This document shows positions 1 through 12,115 of a stretch of 64,000 nt of DNA, piece after piece. Made by a program: the position numbers and the translations under genes. The notes beneath the pieces were generated by a model. It was not told the DNA's origin. It ran no database searches and saw only the letters and a program-made list of their open reading frames with translations. The number at the start of each line of letters is the position of its first letter. The stretch's first letter is position 1. The stretch comes from Imbricaverruca yamaguchii (Eukaryota; Arthropoda; Thecostraca; Neoverrucidae), in assembly GCA_034440575.1 (NCBI GenBank), contig JAOTOL010001460.1, positions 193,501 to 257,500 on the forward strand. The letters are read 5' to 3'.

Positions 1-951
1 TTGTAGCGCTCGCTTTTTTACTGGTGTGTTGAATCGTGTAGACTTGATGTTTACCGATGTTGACTCATACGCGAATAGTTGTTAGATGCTTTGGTGAACA
101 GTTCGCCTTGCAGAACACTGCCAGCCAGGTGCTAGGCCAGAACACTGCTAGGTCTGGTATTAGCACTGGTATGATACTGATTTGTTCGTGTCAAATTCAA
201 GTGTGAAGTGCATTGAAAGTCACCGTGCAGTTTTCCAGCTGCCGGAATATTATGCCAGAATGTCGGAACGAATATGATTTCAATGTAGGTACTTCATGTC
301 CATCGTGAATCATATGACGCCTGCTGTTTATTACAGTACTGCGCAACTTCTACATTGATTGCGCTTCATTGACCGAGCAATTCAATTATAGAAATAATTC
401 CTTCCCATGCACGTGGCCATATAAATAGTATCTGTCGTTTAACAAATATGAATATGAGCGACGATGTTAATTCGTGACCGATTTTGGGCCCTTGGGCCGC
501 ATGGACTAGAAGCCACAAAAATGGAGTCCCGGCGGAATACTGACTGAGAAGTTGAACATTTCATCTGTCCCCAACTAAGGGATTCCCAACCATTTGTGCT
601 CATCTTTGACTTTTCCACGATCTCCTGAATGAATGCCCGTGGGGAACGGAAGTAGGCGAAGCCGAAGATTTCGGTATCTTGAAGTAAATATATCGGGCAA
701 TTTGCAGCAAGAAGCAAAAAGATAAATCACAGTGTCCCAGATCCCGTGAAATACGTAAAGCACGGCAGGTTGTTCATGACAGGCCATAGCATATGCACGA
801 TATGGTTATAACACGTGGGCTCCGATACTCTTGGGTTCAGAGGGGATAGATCCCCTCAATAATTTTGCAATTTAACATGACGCCTATCGGTGTCATATGG
901 GAAGAATTGACATAAAAACCTTCATCTCAATTATGTCTCGGGACGGTGCCC
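1..951. other. Sequence without recognisable features
   Basis: AT-leaning sequence of mixed complexity. The two short open frames on the minus strand (about 70-90 codons) show no domain, no convincing codon pattern and no splice context, so I treat them as chance. I see no tandem repeat, RNA gene or transposon end here. Confidence 0.5.
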
Positions 952-978
952 GCCCCCTCCCCCCCCCCCCCCCTCCCT
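952..978. repeat. C homopolymer-rich tract
   Basis: An almost pure run of cytosines broken by single T residues. The minus strand is a G run able to form G-quadruplex. Runs like this are also places where the assembled length is unreliable. Confidence 0.9.
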
Positions 979-2697
979 TCGCCACTCGATGCAGGCCTCA
1001 GTCAAAATTCCAAGGGCAACTCTGGTGCAATTCCTCCTAGCAGGTGCATCGCCGCGGATTTTTCATGCCGGGGGAGGGGGTACAATAAGTGTTTTGGGTA
1101 GACTCTTCCCACGTAACGACATAGTCATAATGAACGGCATGCAGTTTGTGAGAGACAAGGCTCCGTCCCCCGCAGTGGCGCCACCGAAGCCCCCTGGGTG
1201 TTTGGAACAACACATCTCGCTTATGTACAGCTGCTGATTAGCAGTGGGTACCTCCGACTGGAGATAGATCCGTCGGAACGCTAGAAAAGCCGTTGTAGAG
1301 CCCTTCTGACAGTTATAATGATTATTTTATAGAGATGACTTTCGACAATTCTCACTGAAAAATGCACGAGTTCCGCAGAAACTGTCATCAGTACGCCATG
1401 GGTATTCTGTGACCATGGGCGTTGCTGCCGCTGGGGTCCCTGGGGTCGGGCCTCCAAGTAATATGTTTTGGCGGGATCAGACCCCACCTGGAGAACTGGG
1501 AAAAATCGGGAAAATACGGCATCTTCCTGAAGTCTGAAGCCTCCCATTTTTTCTGCATCAGGAGACGTTTGGATCGGGTGGATTGATTCACCTGAATGTT
1601 TCGCCGCTCGTTGAATAAAATGTATTATGCATAGCAATAGCTAGCCAGAGGCGTGGGCCGGGTTTTCATGGGGTAGGATAAGGAGGGGCACCCGAAAAAA
1701 CGCGATGAAACGGGGAAAGCTTCTGGCGTGTTGTTTTGCGCGGTGAAAATATAACAAAATCATCGTTTCATCTAGTGTATTTTTGGGTGTAAAAGGGAGT
1801 GGAGGGGCTGCTCCTCTGGGAGCAATAGTCATTTGCACAGAATATATTATGAGCTTGTGGCGTACCTCAAAAAAGAATTAGTGGAAGAAGTGCTGTATTT
1901 CTGAACATAGAAGTTATTCGGTAAAAAAGCAACGCAAAATTTGCGGATCGGGAATCCCAAATTGAGATGTTGGCGTCAGAGGCGCGGCCAAGGGGACGGG
2001 GTCCGCACCCTCCCCATTAGGAACGAAAAATACGCTAGATCATCCAATCCATTTTTTTTATTTACACCACCCAAAACCACAAGCGCCACAGGCAGTTGTT
2101 TCACTTTTTGCGTCTGCCCACTGGAGAAAATCCTTGTTACGCCCCATGCTGTCATGTACTATATTACGCGTATTCTGGTGATATTTGTATTTAATTTTGT
2201 TTCACGTACTTCCTAACCTATGTTGTCAACAAACATTCATAAAGCAGATAGTTTTGCTTGGTTCTGCTGCAAGACGGTAAAGTTCAATATCGTGGTTATG
2301 GGACCCAAGCTCCCAGACAAGTCGACAATCGGTGCGTCACCTGCTTAAATTCGGCGCAAAAACGGTGACAAGCCAATACGAGCCAACAGGAATCACTGTA
2401 AAGATAGCAGCGGCAGAATGCTCTCCTTCCATCGGCCTAGATCTCACGCATACCTTTTTTGAAATTTTATGGACGGAGTTACGAAGAAATCGCTTACGAT
2501 GTCAATATATAATGTGACAGCCGAACTATTGTTACATTTTTAATGCCATTGAAACCATAAGCGCCTCAAGCATGCTCAATATTTCGTTCTGCACGTGCTT
2601 ATTTCGTGCTAAGTGTACCCATTCTCGGATCTTTAAAAAGTAGTATAAATGAATGAACAAAAATATCAAAGATGACTTAATGCGAAAATCCATGGGC
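979..2697. other. Sequence without recognisable genes
   Basis: Apart from the possible dispersed repeat at 1655-1800, this is ordinary mixed-composition sequence. Open frames of 60-118 codons occur on both strands but overlap one another and lack recognisable motifs. A GC-rich block near 1960-2030 contains a GTCAGAGGCGCGG segment resembling a CCAGAGGCGTGGG segment near 1645, so it may be another transposon scrap. Confidence 0.4.
1655..1800 (+). repeat. Possible dispersed repeat, copy 1 (partner at 17060-17165)
   Basis: This stretch and 17060-17165 share an ordered series of blocks: a GGGG..ACCC start, an A-rich block, GCGCG(G/A)TGAAAATA, an AAAAT block and GTGTATTTTT. Order and orientation are the same in both copies, with gaps between blocks. 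No coding potential is seen. It is probably a fragment of an old non-autonomous transposon, but the alignment was made by eye. Confidence 0.35.
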
Positions 2698-2760
2698 GCT
2701 ACATAACCAGTAGCAGTTGATGCGCCCTTAAGCCCAAATAATCAATCAATCAATCAATAA
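2698..2760 (+). mobile_element. Retroposon 3' tail with (AATC)n run
   Basis: The block reads GGGCGCTACATAA, then GATGCGCCCTTAAGCCC, then AATAATC followed by four ATCA-type tetranucleotide repeats. A conserved tail ending in a short tandem tetranucleotide is the usual 3' end of SINEs and of CR1/L2/RTE-type LINEs, where the microsatellite marks the priming end. A related core (GATGCGCCCTGAAGCCC) recurs at 13828-13844. I see no body of the element upstream, so this is a short 5'-truncated copy. Confidence 0.5.
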
Positions 2761-2984
2761 TGCAAAAATCCGTGTGTCAAATAGGCTGTGCAATGTCATA
2801 AGCAACAAAGAGTTAAACAAACCTAGTCAGCTGACAAAAGCCTGACCTTTGTCTCGGTACTGAAATTCTCGTTCGGCGGAATTTGTATTTGTGTTTTGAT
2901 GATGATGTTGATCGAGTAGGTGGGGTCGTCGGGGGAAGCTATGATGTCTGAACGGGTTTCGTTCTTCTCAAGACGATAAGGTGT

Positions 2985-3960
2985 ACCAAACGGTGATTCT
3001 CTTCTATAATTCGAAGAGTTATCGAAAAATTCGCGTCGAGCCCAAAACATTCGCATCAAGGCCTCGACGACTCGCGAAGACACGCGCTGTAGAAAAACAT
3101 CGCGCTGGGGCTGCAAACATCTCCGTCAGGTGTACAAGAAAATTCGCATTTGGACCTCGGCAACACGCGTCCGAGCCCCGAATACTCGCGCCTGGGACCG
3201 CAAAAATTAGGCCAGGTCTCCGAAAAAATTGCGCAGGAGCTCTGATGCAATCCTACCGGAGTTTCTAATTTCGCCATGAAACCCCATGAAATTTGCGGCG
3301 GGAGTTAAAAGTTGCATCGGCGGACCTGAATAAAAAGAGCGGAAGAGGGGGAGGGGGAGGGGGAGGGGGTGGGGAGGGGGAGTGGGAGGGGAGGGGGGGG
3401 GGGAGGGGAGGGAGAGGGGTTTTGCTAAAAGTCGCAACGGGACCGAAACAAAATAAGCTGGCGTCCGGGCGGTTGAGCAGGAGCTCCGAAAAATAAATGC
3501 GTGCTAAGACAATTGCTCTGGAGTCCCAAACGTCAAGCCAGAGATTCATCAAAATCGCTCGGGACGCCGAAAAAGACGTTCCGAAGCCCCGAAAATATCG
3601 CGTTGGGACCCGGAAAAGTAGTCTGGGCTCAGCACAAATTAAGAAGAGGTTCCGAAAAATCGCATCGAGCACAGAAAACCTGTGTCGTGACCTTGACAAC
3701 TCAAGTCAGAGCACCACAACTCGCTTTGGGGCCCCCAAAACCCGCGCCTGGGCATGCAACAATCGCGCTTGAATTCCGACATCTCTCGTCTAAGTTTCTT
3801 AAGGAATCGCAATTAGGCCCCAAAAATCGAAACTGTGTCCAAAAATGTCGTCGAGGTCCCCAAAGATTCCCGTCGGAGGCTCTAAATATGCGAATGAGTG
3901 CAATTATATCAGAACAGGCTGAGTCTAAAAACACACCGTGACCACAAGGACGTCATGGGG
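2985..3960. repeat. Decayed ~30-bp satellite
   Basis: Read in steps of about 30 bases, the sequence keeps returning to variants of GACCCCGAAAA followed by TCGCG(C/T)C and a G/A-rich segment. Units are heavily diverged and spacing drifts, so this looks like an ancient, no longer homogenised array. Open frames on both strands (up to 146 codons at 3501-3941, 144 at 3265-3699 minus) come from its low stop density. A GGGGGA-rich block interrupts it at 3339-3420. Confidence 0.6.
3339..3420. repeat. (GGGGGA)n purine tract
   Basis: An 80-base tract of runs of four to nine G separated by single A or T. It can form G-quadruplex on the plus strand and lies inside the decayed 30-bp satellite, so it probably expanded from a purine-rich unit. 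Confidence 0.9.
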
Positions 3961-4646
3961 ACCTCAAAAACAGGTCGAGGCCGGAAACAAATGAGCCAAT
4001 GCCATCCCAAATTTGACTCGTGACAGGAATTCCTGTGCTATCAAGGCAGTGAGGAAGTGTTGTGTCTCTGAGTGCAGATTCACCTGTGCACACGCTTAGT
4101 CAGTCTGTACACTGCTCGCTGGCCACTTTGGCAACACGCCCACTCGCTCGCTGCGCTCCTGCGCCATTAACTGTACCCCCAGCTTAGGCTGCATCCACTC
4201 AGGGAATGCTAAGTTTGAGCTGTTTAGTTAATTCCCTGTGTCTTGACAAGGTCTCGTGTCACACAGCACCAAGAGCCAGCTGAGACAGGCGGTGCGAGTG
4301 AGCGGCGGTACCCGGCTTTGATTGATGATTTACTTTATTACCCGTAATTGGTCATGTGGCCGAAATTGGATGGTGCATGGCTGAAAATAATAGTGCCGTA
4401 ACTAAATCACAGGAATACAAGGTAATCCAAGATCCGCCGCATAATGGAGTGCATGTGCACGCATCATTTCGCAGTAAGCTTGTGAGTTACGGCGACTATT
4501 TTTGCGCACCGCAGCGATTATTTCACGGTACGTAGTTCGCCAGGTGCTTTAGCCTTACTTATGTCTGCAATAAAGCTATACAACCTAATATTAATGAAGG
4601 TCTTTGCAACTAGTAGCTAACAAGCAACACAGGGAAAATGTCATTT

Positions 4647-4648
<2 letters not shown>
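3961..4648. other. Sequence without recognisable features
   Basis: Mixed-composition sequence after the decayed satellite. I found no array, RNA gene or supported exon. Confidence 0.5.

Positions 4649-4695
<47 letters not shown>
4649..4695. repeat. (TA)n microsatellite
   Basis: About 23 uninterrupted TA dinucleotides. Two short open frames reading Ile-Tyr repeats across it are artefacts. Confidence 0.97.
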
Positions 4696-4698
<3 letters not shown>

Positions 4699-7665
4699 TA
4701 TATTTATATTGCTGTATGTGTGTATATTGTAGAAAGCTAAAGCAACGGCATGTTACCGCACAATCTTTTACAATTCCAAAGGGTTGCAAAAGCTTCTCGT
4801 TGCGCCTGACATATTCATATAAGAATAGTTCTACTTCAATTCCTGTGATTGCCAATGACGTTAATTTTGTGCCAAGTTATTTTGGAGAAGGACGACAAAA
4901 AGTCCAATTTCTTTTCTAACCCTACTTAAACGACACTGAAAAACTCTAGAGTCCACACATTTGCGTGATAGAATGAAAACTTCGGTTGGGTAAGGAGGGC
5001 TTCACCTATGAATGGATCCTGTTTTAACTTTAAAAAGCGAACATTATGAAGGAATAAAAGATCTTAGGTACATTTGGGACAGTACAAAACATATTCTAGG
5101 CAGAGGTTGGATGATTTTTTTTGTGTCTCGAGCCCCAGCTCTCCATTCCCCAGTCATTTCCACCCTTAACCCGCAGTTATTTTGGCGTGCGCTAGGTGAA
5201 ATTGATTTTGACACTCAATCCTTTGAGAGAAGCACGACCTCCCCCACCCTTTGGGTATGGGTGTCTCATTATGAGAACGATTGCATAAATCAAGTTCATG
5301 TGATGATATCTGAGGTTAGATCAAGGTACTATGATATCTTGCTAGCGCTATCCGACAAAAATGTGTTGGTCAGAGAAGGATGAAAAACTCATTTAAGATT
5401 TTCAGACTTAATTAGGACTGGATAGGGAATTTGTTCTTCGATGATCATGTGTCCCTCCAAGAGTGTACTAAGCAACACTCGTGATTCTGGGTGAACATAT
5501 GAGGTGCATAGGTGTGTGCACCCACAACGAGATTTGCACTTTGTACTCCATCAGCTGTATGCTTATTATACAGCTAGACTCCTTCCGATGGCATAGTGAA
5601 GCGGAAGATCAAGGCCGGCATACTACGCGAGGGACAACGGTCAGAATCGGTATCTGGCATTACCTGGAATTTGGACCGCTGCTGGTCCCAATACTCGAGC
5701 TTTCCGCACTAACTCTCTTCTGTTTTCCGTGTTTCCATTTTTTTGTTCACTCTAAATGTCCCAGCGCGCGAAAATTCAGCGTGACCCTCTAAGTTTCCAT
5801 TTTTTGAGAAGACAACTCCAGCCTATCCACAATATCGCTTTGAAATTTGGAATGCCTTCCTAGTTTTACCAGCGCACCTTGTGCAAAACAGGAGTTCCGG
5901 TATGCGAAAATTATCAAGCTAGGTCAAGTGAAAGTCAGGTCACATCCTTGTTTGAAATCGGTGTTCAGAAATACTTTACACTTTTTTCCCGTGAGGCTAT
6001 CGCTGAAGGTAAAACAAAGTGGTGTAAAGTTGTATAAAACAAAACAGATGAATTTGTTCATAAATCACCACACAAGTACGGGAAGTTGACCTAAGGTCAC
6101 ATCACCAGATCAAGCTGACATTTATACTGAAAAAGGTTAAGTGCATAACCTTGTCCCAGATTGAGGCATATGGAAAATCGCAACACTTATAACGTCATAG
6201 CATATCTTCAAATAGTGATCCAGTTTAATCCATGCGAGGCCGGCCCATGGCGACACGACCTGAAATATCCGGGGAGCACACGGATCATGGCACTCTTGGG
6301 CTTCAATATGGACTGCACGTCACGAAATAAAGATGACTGGATCAGCATTGACGTCGATGTCACGTGTCGTTGTCACCCATCACTTTTCCACCGGCGGCAA
6401 GTGTCCGTGCCGAATTCGCTCCCAACGTGGATAATGCCATGTTTCAAAGAACGAAGGAATAAATGTTGTGGATTTTTCTTGAATTTTTTTGAATGAATGA
6501 AGGTTTCCGATGATGTCAAAACAAAACAAAAAAATGAAGGAGGGACAACATTTAGCTTTCCGTTCGCGTCATCTATTGTATTTCCCTGAGCAGAATGTGC
6601 GTAGACATTTGTCAGCTTCCAACAGTTTACCGCATATTTCCTTAGCTTGGCTATTTCTTTAGCTACTCTTGCTTGACTTCGTCAGCGATTGTAACCTTGG
6701 TGGATGTCGTGGCGAATGACTAAGTAGTTTTCATTTGATTGAAATTGTACCAAGCAATCGCATTTTGTACCGGAGTATGAAAACAATGGCGACGAAAGGA
6801 TGGCTGAACCCCCTCCATTGAACTATGTGACCTGAACTGAAAGTTACCCAAAGAGATAGACGGAAATATTTCTCGCCTGGGATAAACATGTGATGAATGG
6901 TGCTAGATCATACCGTTTATCGCATTTCTATTTGGCCAAGAGTTGGGAGAGGGGTCAGTGGCGGCAAATTGCACGCAATGCGAGGAAAATCCTAAGGCCT
7001 AATATTCCAAGTTGTGAAGTACTGACTCAGGTCAGAACTTACATTTATAGTTATTCTCTAGTTGTCTAGTAAATTTACATTTATAGTTATGCTCTAGGCT
7101 ATGCTCATTTCTTCCCTGGGAAATGCGAAATGGCCATTCCATTACCTTCATGGGCATAGAAGAAGGAACGAAAGGTAACGTAAGTAAGTATATTTAGCGG
7201 AAGCCATGGCGTTTGAACATGGGAGACTATCGTTGGGTAAGACAAACTCTTAAGTAACACCACGATGACGTTCATAGCTAAGTGCATTCATACCATTAAC
7301 ATTTGTTAACCACATCCACGAGCATCGCCCCCTGTCATCAGCTATCCCTAAGGTTAGACCTATGCTGAGCCTACCCTTAGTCCACAATTCGATTTTCCTG
7401 TGTCATTGCCAAATAAAATTAAAAGCCAGCAGGGTCGCTATGCCCTCTTCGATCAATAGGTACTCTTTGTGAAACCCCTATCGACCCACCAAGAGAAAAA
7501 CCACAGAAGAACGTAATTGCGACTTTCTGCAACAAAAAGCTCCCTCAGCTTTGTTCCAGCCAACTTTTTATATCTGCGATGCCGGACAAAGGTTGAACGG
7601 TAGAGCGAGCTTCTGCCTTCATTCCCTCTGCAAACGGCGCAGCGACTGGACGATCACGCTGCGTA
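4696..7665. other. AT-leaning sequence, no confident gene
   Basis: Three kilobases without a tandem array. The longest open frame (5012-5383 plus, 123 codons) has normal-looking amino-acid composition, but no motif I recognise and no clear splice or polyadenylation context. A 20-base segment containing ACATTTATAGTTAT is duplicated at about 7040 and 7077. Between 5900 and 6110 there are scattered AGGTCA/TGACCT words that recall the dispersed element at 17650-18185 but do not align convincingly. Confidence 0.45.
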
Positions 7666-7667
7666 GA

Positions 7668-7910
7668 CCTGGCTTCGAGTGGTCCAAGTTGTCCCCGGCG
7701 GACTTGACCCGACCTGACCTGACCTGACCTGATCTGCCCTGCCCCATGTGTTCCAACGTTGCCTGACCTTTGTCCAGATCCTACCCTTCCTTGTGATGCA
7801 ACGCTTCCGACCAACGGTCGCACAGAGTACTAGCGACTCAACTTGACCTGCTCTGACCCCTGCTGGTCGGAGCTGACGTGACCTGAGCCGTGCCGACTCG
7901 GTAGGGCCGG
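7668..7910. repeat. Degenerate CTGAC-type pentamer repeat
   Basis: A perfect CCTGA pentamer run sits near 7703-7733 (GACCTGACCTGACCTGA), flanked on both sides by decayed CTGACC/CTGCTC/TGACTT variants. It borders the CpG island that follows. Confidence 0.75.
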
Positions 7911-9850
7911 GGCGGCGCCGATATCTGCCTGCTGAGCGGCGCGCCAGACTACGTCAGCGCGGGTCGTGGCGGGCGTAGTCTGCCGGGGCCGCTCGTTGGC
8001 TGGCGCGGCGGCCGCCGGCCGTTGACCCCGGCCGGGCCGGCCGGCCGGCGCGCGTTACGTTATGCTGGCCAGAAGCAGTGGGCGCGCTCGGTGAAGGCGG
8101 ACCGGCGTGGCTGTCACGGCGCTGTGGCCGACACGCAGACGGCCGGTGCGGTGCGGTGGGCGGTGCGTGTGCGGGCGGCGGGGCGGGTGCAGCCGAGGCG
8201 GGCGGCCGCCAGTGAGTCGGTGTCGACGGCGCCGGTGGTAGTGACAGCGTCTCCGCGCCGCCGGGATCTATGAGCCGCCAGGCGACACGATGTCGGAGCA
8301 CGCAGACACAGCCAGGTGAGTCACGCCGCCGAGTGCCTCTGCGCACACCGCCCACGCCGTCTGCCTGACGCTTTTGCTGGAAGGGTGGCCTCACGCGACC
8401 CCGCCGACCCCAATGATCAGTCGAGCCTCCCTCCGGTTCGGGCAAGGTTTTGTTTACCCAATGGCGACGTGCTGCCCTTTACTGCTTCCTGTGAGGTTGT
8501 CCCTGATAGAAAGCATGTTCAGTTCCGTCATGAGAACGCCACGTGGATGGGAATACTTCCCGAAAATAGCCGTGTGAATTTCTCAAGGTGTCGATGACCC
8601 TGTTTCCCTGCCGCTGTGCGTGCGCCAGATCGGCAACACTGCGTCATATTCGCCACCAGATCCGCACCCCTGGCGGCCGTGCTCCTGCCTACAGTGCCCC
8701 TGCTTGTCGTGCCCCTGCCGGGCCCGTGCCCCTGCCGACCGAGCACTTACCCCGGCGGCCGGGTCGCGGCCGCGGCCGTTCAACCCGAGGCGGGACGTTG
8801 CACCAGTGTTGTCGGAAAGTCGAGTCGGTCTGCAGCAGGCGCTGTTCGACCGGCGCGGCCAGACCTGCTGCGTCGTTTGCTCGTCTTTGCGTCAGCGGCG
8901 GCGCGGTGACGGACGACCTCGGCCTCGGGTGCTGTGTTTGCACGAGCCGCCGGAGTGGCCGTCGTGTGCCGTGGGACGGCGAGGTCGGCCGGCCGGCGCT
9001 CGCGCCTCACGTGGGAATCAATCTGGAGACGCTATCTGGCGCGGCGCCGAAGTTTCCATGGCACGAGACGTGTGGCTGGCGGGAATTTGTGGCGTGGGCG
9101 CGAGGTCGCGAACTCAGCCGAAGGTCATTGCCACCTCACGCAGAGGCCGGCGAACATAACGGTGTGTGGCGGCCGTGACCATGCCGCCGGGCGGGTCGGG
9201 CGGTGTGATCGGGCCGACACCCGGCCGGCGCGGCTAGTGTCGACAGCATCCGCGCACCCTCTCGTCGCACGATGACCGTGGACGTACTGTCTGGTGATTT
9301 CCGACCTGTCTCGAGTTTCGACGACGGTGAGACTGCGACCCGCCCGCCGCCGCCGCCGCCGCCGCCTCCGTCGCCGCACCGCCAGCCGGGTTCAGCGAGA
9401 CCGAGGGCATAGACCCAGTTTCTGGTGCGGTATTTCGGGGAACCGGTGCGACCCGTCGGCGGGCGGCCGTGCCACGGCGCGGTCCGGTCTGTGTCAACGG
9501 CACCCACCCGCCGAGTATGTAGACTCGCCGAGTATGTAGACTCGTGCAGTCAGCGGTGGCCGACGGCCGACGGCCGGCCTACCGACACCTGAGTGCGACC
9601 GGCCGGCCGGCCGCTGTCCGCTGCTCCTACCCCGGCCGGCGCCGGGTCAACGACCGCACCGACGGGCAGACTCTACGCACGGCCGGCCGGCCGGCGCGGC
9701 GGCGCGCGGCACCGATGAATGGGAAGGGCGGTGGCCCGGGCCGAACCGGCGACCGGATGCGTCCTGGACCGTTATCGCGCGCGTCGGCCCGGTAGAGTAG
9801 CGCTGGCCGACACTGCCAAGCTCAAGGTCGCCCACAGCTACGGCCACACA
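7911..9850. promoter_or_regulatory. CpG island, possible promoter region
   Basis: Nearly 2 kb of very GC-rich, CpG-dense DNA between AT-richer flanks. It contains several GGCCGGCC palindromes (near 8034, 8990, 9600 and 9690), a CCG trinucleotide run at about 9341-9375, and an exact 18-bp duplication (CGCCGAGTATGTAGACT) at 9508-9543. Many overlapping open frames on both strands are expected from composition. A putative initiator exon sits at 8290. CpG islands commonly mark promoters in animals with sparse methylation, but mosaic GC islands recur through this window, so the promoter role is inference. Confidence 0.45.
8290..8315 (+). CDS. Candidate first coding exon (tentative)
   Basis: An ATG with A at -3 opens eight codons (reading MSEHADTA) and then AG followed by a consensus donor, GTGAGT, at 8316. 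It lies inside the 7911-9850 CpG island, as first exons often do. A possible continuation is the frame ending at 8597, whose last ~50 residues look protein-like, but its acceptor (CAG at 8420-8422) is weak. No family is recognised. The exon is short enough that chance remains quite possible. Confidence 0.18.
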
Positions 9851-11040
9851 TGGCGTCCTTCCAGCCGGGCCAGTCAGAGCACGTAACGACGGCAGCCAGT
9901 CTGGGAGTCAGCCTCCTGACTTCAGAACCAAAATATTCTGCACCAACATTATTCGCTGAGGTAGCAAATTCCTCAGGAGATGCATCGAATTCACTAGTGG
10001 CGTGCAACCGATTTTGGAAATTCAGCGTGGTGCATTCACATGTGAAATAATGCACCTGAGAAAACGATTTTGATTTCAACACCCGTGCAGCCAATTTCGG
10101 CAGGGGCATATCGAAAACAATTGCGAGTCTGTCGAAATTAGCTGCACACTCATCCAAATGCATGCTGCAGTTCCATGTATGCCACTCACTGCATATGCAT
10201 TCACTTGAATGAACTATGCCGCATTGCTGAATTCGGCGAATCATGTCCTTAACACGAGTGAATTCTCTTCCAAACCTGCACGCAGAAAGGTATAGTTCCG
10301 CTTCGACATGCGATGAGCTTAAATAAGTGGAGAAACTAAAACTACTAAATATCACCGACGAAATTAGGCGAGTGCCGCCAGTCTGAATTTGGCTGTTGCC
10401 ACGGAAACCCAGGCGGACCGTCGGGTCTGTGCATGACTGAGGATCCTTTATTTCCGCTACAAATAGCTGGCTTCGCTTGAGGTCATTGACATCTGTGTTT
10501 GGCAGAAACCGGTAGGATTATAATACCGGCTTGGTAACAACAGCACTTGAAGGATTCCGTCCGTGAATGACATCGGAAGCTAAGGTGTGGGTTGTGCTAA
10601 ATATTGCATGCTCTGAAGTTTGCCAAAAATGCCTTTTTAATTGCGCAACTGCCTTTTGAGCCCTGAAAAACATATTTCGACGATGTAAACTGGTATTGAA
10701 TAAGATGGAATTCAACCTGTTTTCGACGTTCTCGATACATTTACGGCATTGACGCGCTTAGCGGGTAGGTGGCCCTATCACAGGTGTGGCACAGTAAAAT
10801 AATCCAACGAAGCAAGGGTGCAAATCGAGTGATGCATGTGAAGGACAACTATTCAATGTCGGGCGCAATTCCAGGAACGAAAGATCGAAGGATCTCAGAC
10901 ACACTATCTAGAAAGGGCACATCTATCTCTAATCATCTCTGACTACACCATTGTTGCTGTCTCGCCACTGACCTCAGCCGCGTAATCCAATATAAACACG
11001 TGGCTCACCTGACTGGGACTTGGCTGGCCAGTGACCTAAC
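9851..11040. other. Sequence without recognisable genes
   Basis: AT-richer sequence after the CpG island. A 177-codon minus-strand open frame (9822-10355) crosses the island edge, but I see no domain in it and no intron signals. Nothing else is supported. Confidence 0.45.
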
Positions 11041-11043
11041 AGG

Positions 11044-11095
11044 CGGCGACCACCGACCACCGACCACCGACCACCGACCACCGACCGCCGACCGG
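11044..11095. repeat. (ACCACCG)n heptamer
   Basis: Six nearly perfect copies of a 7-bp unit, ending in the variants ACCGCCG and ACCGGC. Confidence 0.95.
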
Positions 11096-11149
11096 CATGT
11101 CCGCTGACGTGTCTACCGATCGTCTGGCGTTCCGCCAGTCAGTACCTGA

Positions 11150-12115
11150 TCCATCAGACCACCTGACACACCGTGTGCCGTCTGAAACACCGCGGTGCCA
11201 TCTGCCACACCATGGTGCCACAGGATACACTGTGGTGCTACCTGACACACTGTGGTACCGCCTGCCACACCTGACACACTGTGGTACCACCTGCCACACC
11301 TGACACACTGTGGCACCACCGCCACACCTGACACACTGTGGTACCACCTGCCACACCTGACACACTGTGGCACCACCTGCCACACCTGACACACTGTGGT
11401 ACCGCCTGCCACACCTGACGCACTGTGATGCGACACAACCTACCGCCGGGTCACTTGGTACACTGCTGAGTCACCTGACACACCTTTGTACCACCTGATA
11501 CACCGCGGAGTCAATTGACACACCGTTGTACCACCTGACATGTCGCGGAGTCACCTGGAACACCGCGGAGTCACCTGACACACCGTGGTGCCACCTACCA
11601 CACCTGACACACTGTGGTGTCACACAACCTACCGCCGAGTTACTTGGCACACCGCTGAGTCACCTGACACACCGTGGTGCCACCTACCACACCTGACACA
11701 CTGTGGTGTCACACAACCTACCGCCGAGTTACTTGGCACACCGCTGAGTCACCTGACACACCGTTGTACCACCTGACACACCGGGGGTCACCTGACACAC
11801 CGTGGTGCCAGCTACCACACCTGACACACTGTGGTGTCACACAACCTACCGCCGAGTTACTTGGCACACCGATGAGTCACCTGACACACCGTTGTACCAC
11901 CTGACACACCGGGGGTCACCTGACACACCGTGGTGCCACCTACCACACCTGACACACTGTGGTGTCACACAACCTACCGCCGAGTTACTTGGCACACCGC
12001 TGAGTCACCTGACACACCGTGGTGCCAGCTACCACACCGCGGAGACGCCTGACGCCGCGGAGTTACCTGACACCATCGAGTTACTTAGTACAACCTTGGA
12101 TCGCCTTGCATACCG
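11150..12115. repeat. CACCTGACACAC satellite with higher-order structure
   Basis: At 11230-11430 a 29-bp unit (CTGCCACACCTGACACAC followed by TGTGGTACCAC) repeats. From 11572 a larger module begins, starting CACCTGACACACCGTGGTG. Its starts at 11572, 11661, 11789, 11917 and 12006 give spacings of 89, 128, 128 and 89 bp. The long form equals the short one plus a 39-bp submodule, so this is a true higher-order repeat. Open frames across it (about 60-118 codons, both strands) are repeat artefacts. Confidence 0.93.

Noticed and set aside
5012..5383. 123-codon frame with natural-looking composition
   Set aside because: No recognisable domain, no splice or polyadenylation context, and a length possible by chance in 64 kb.
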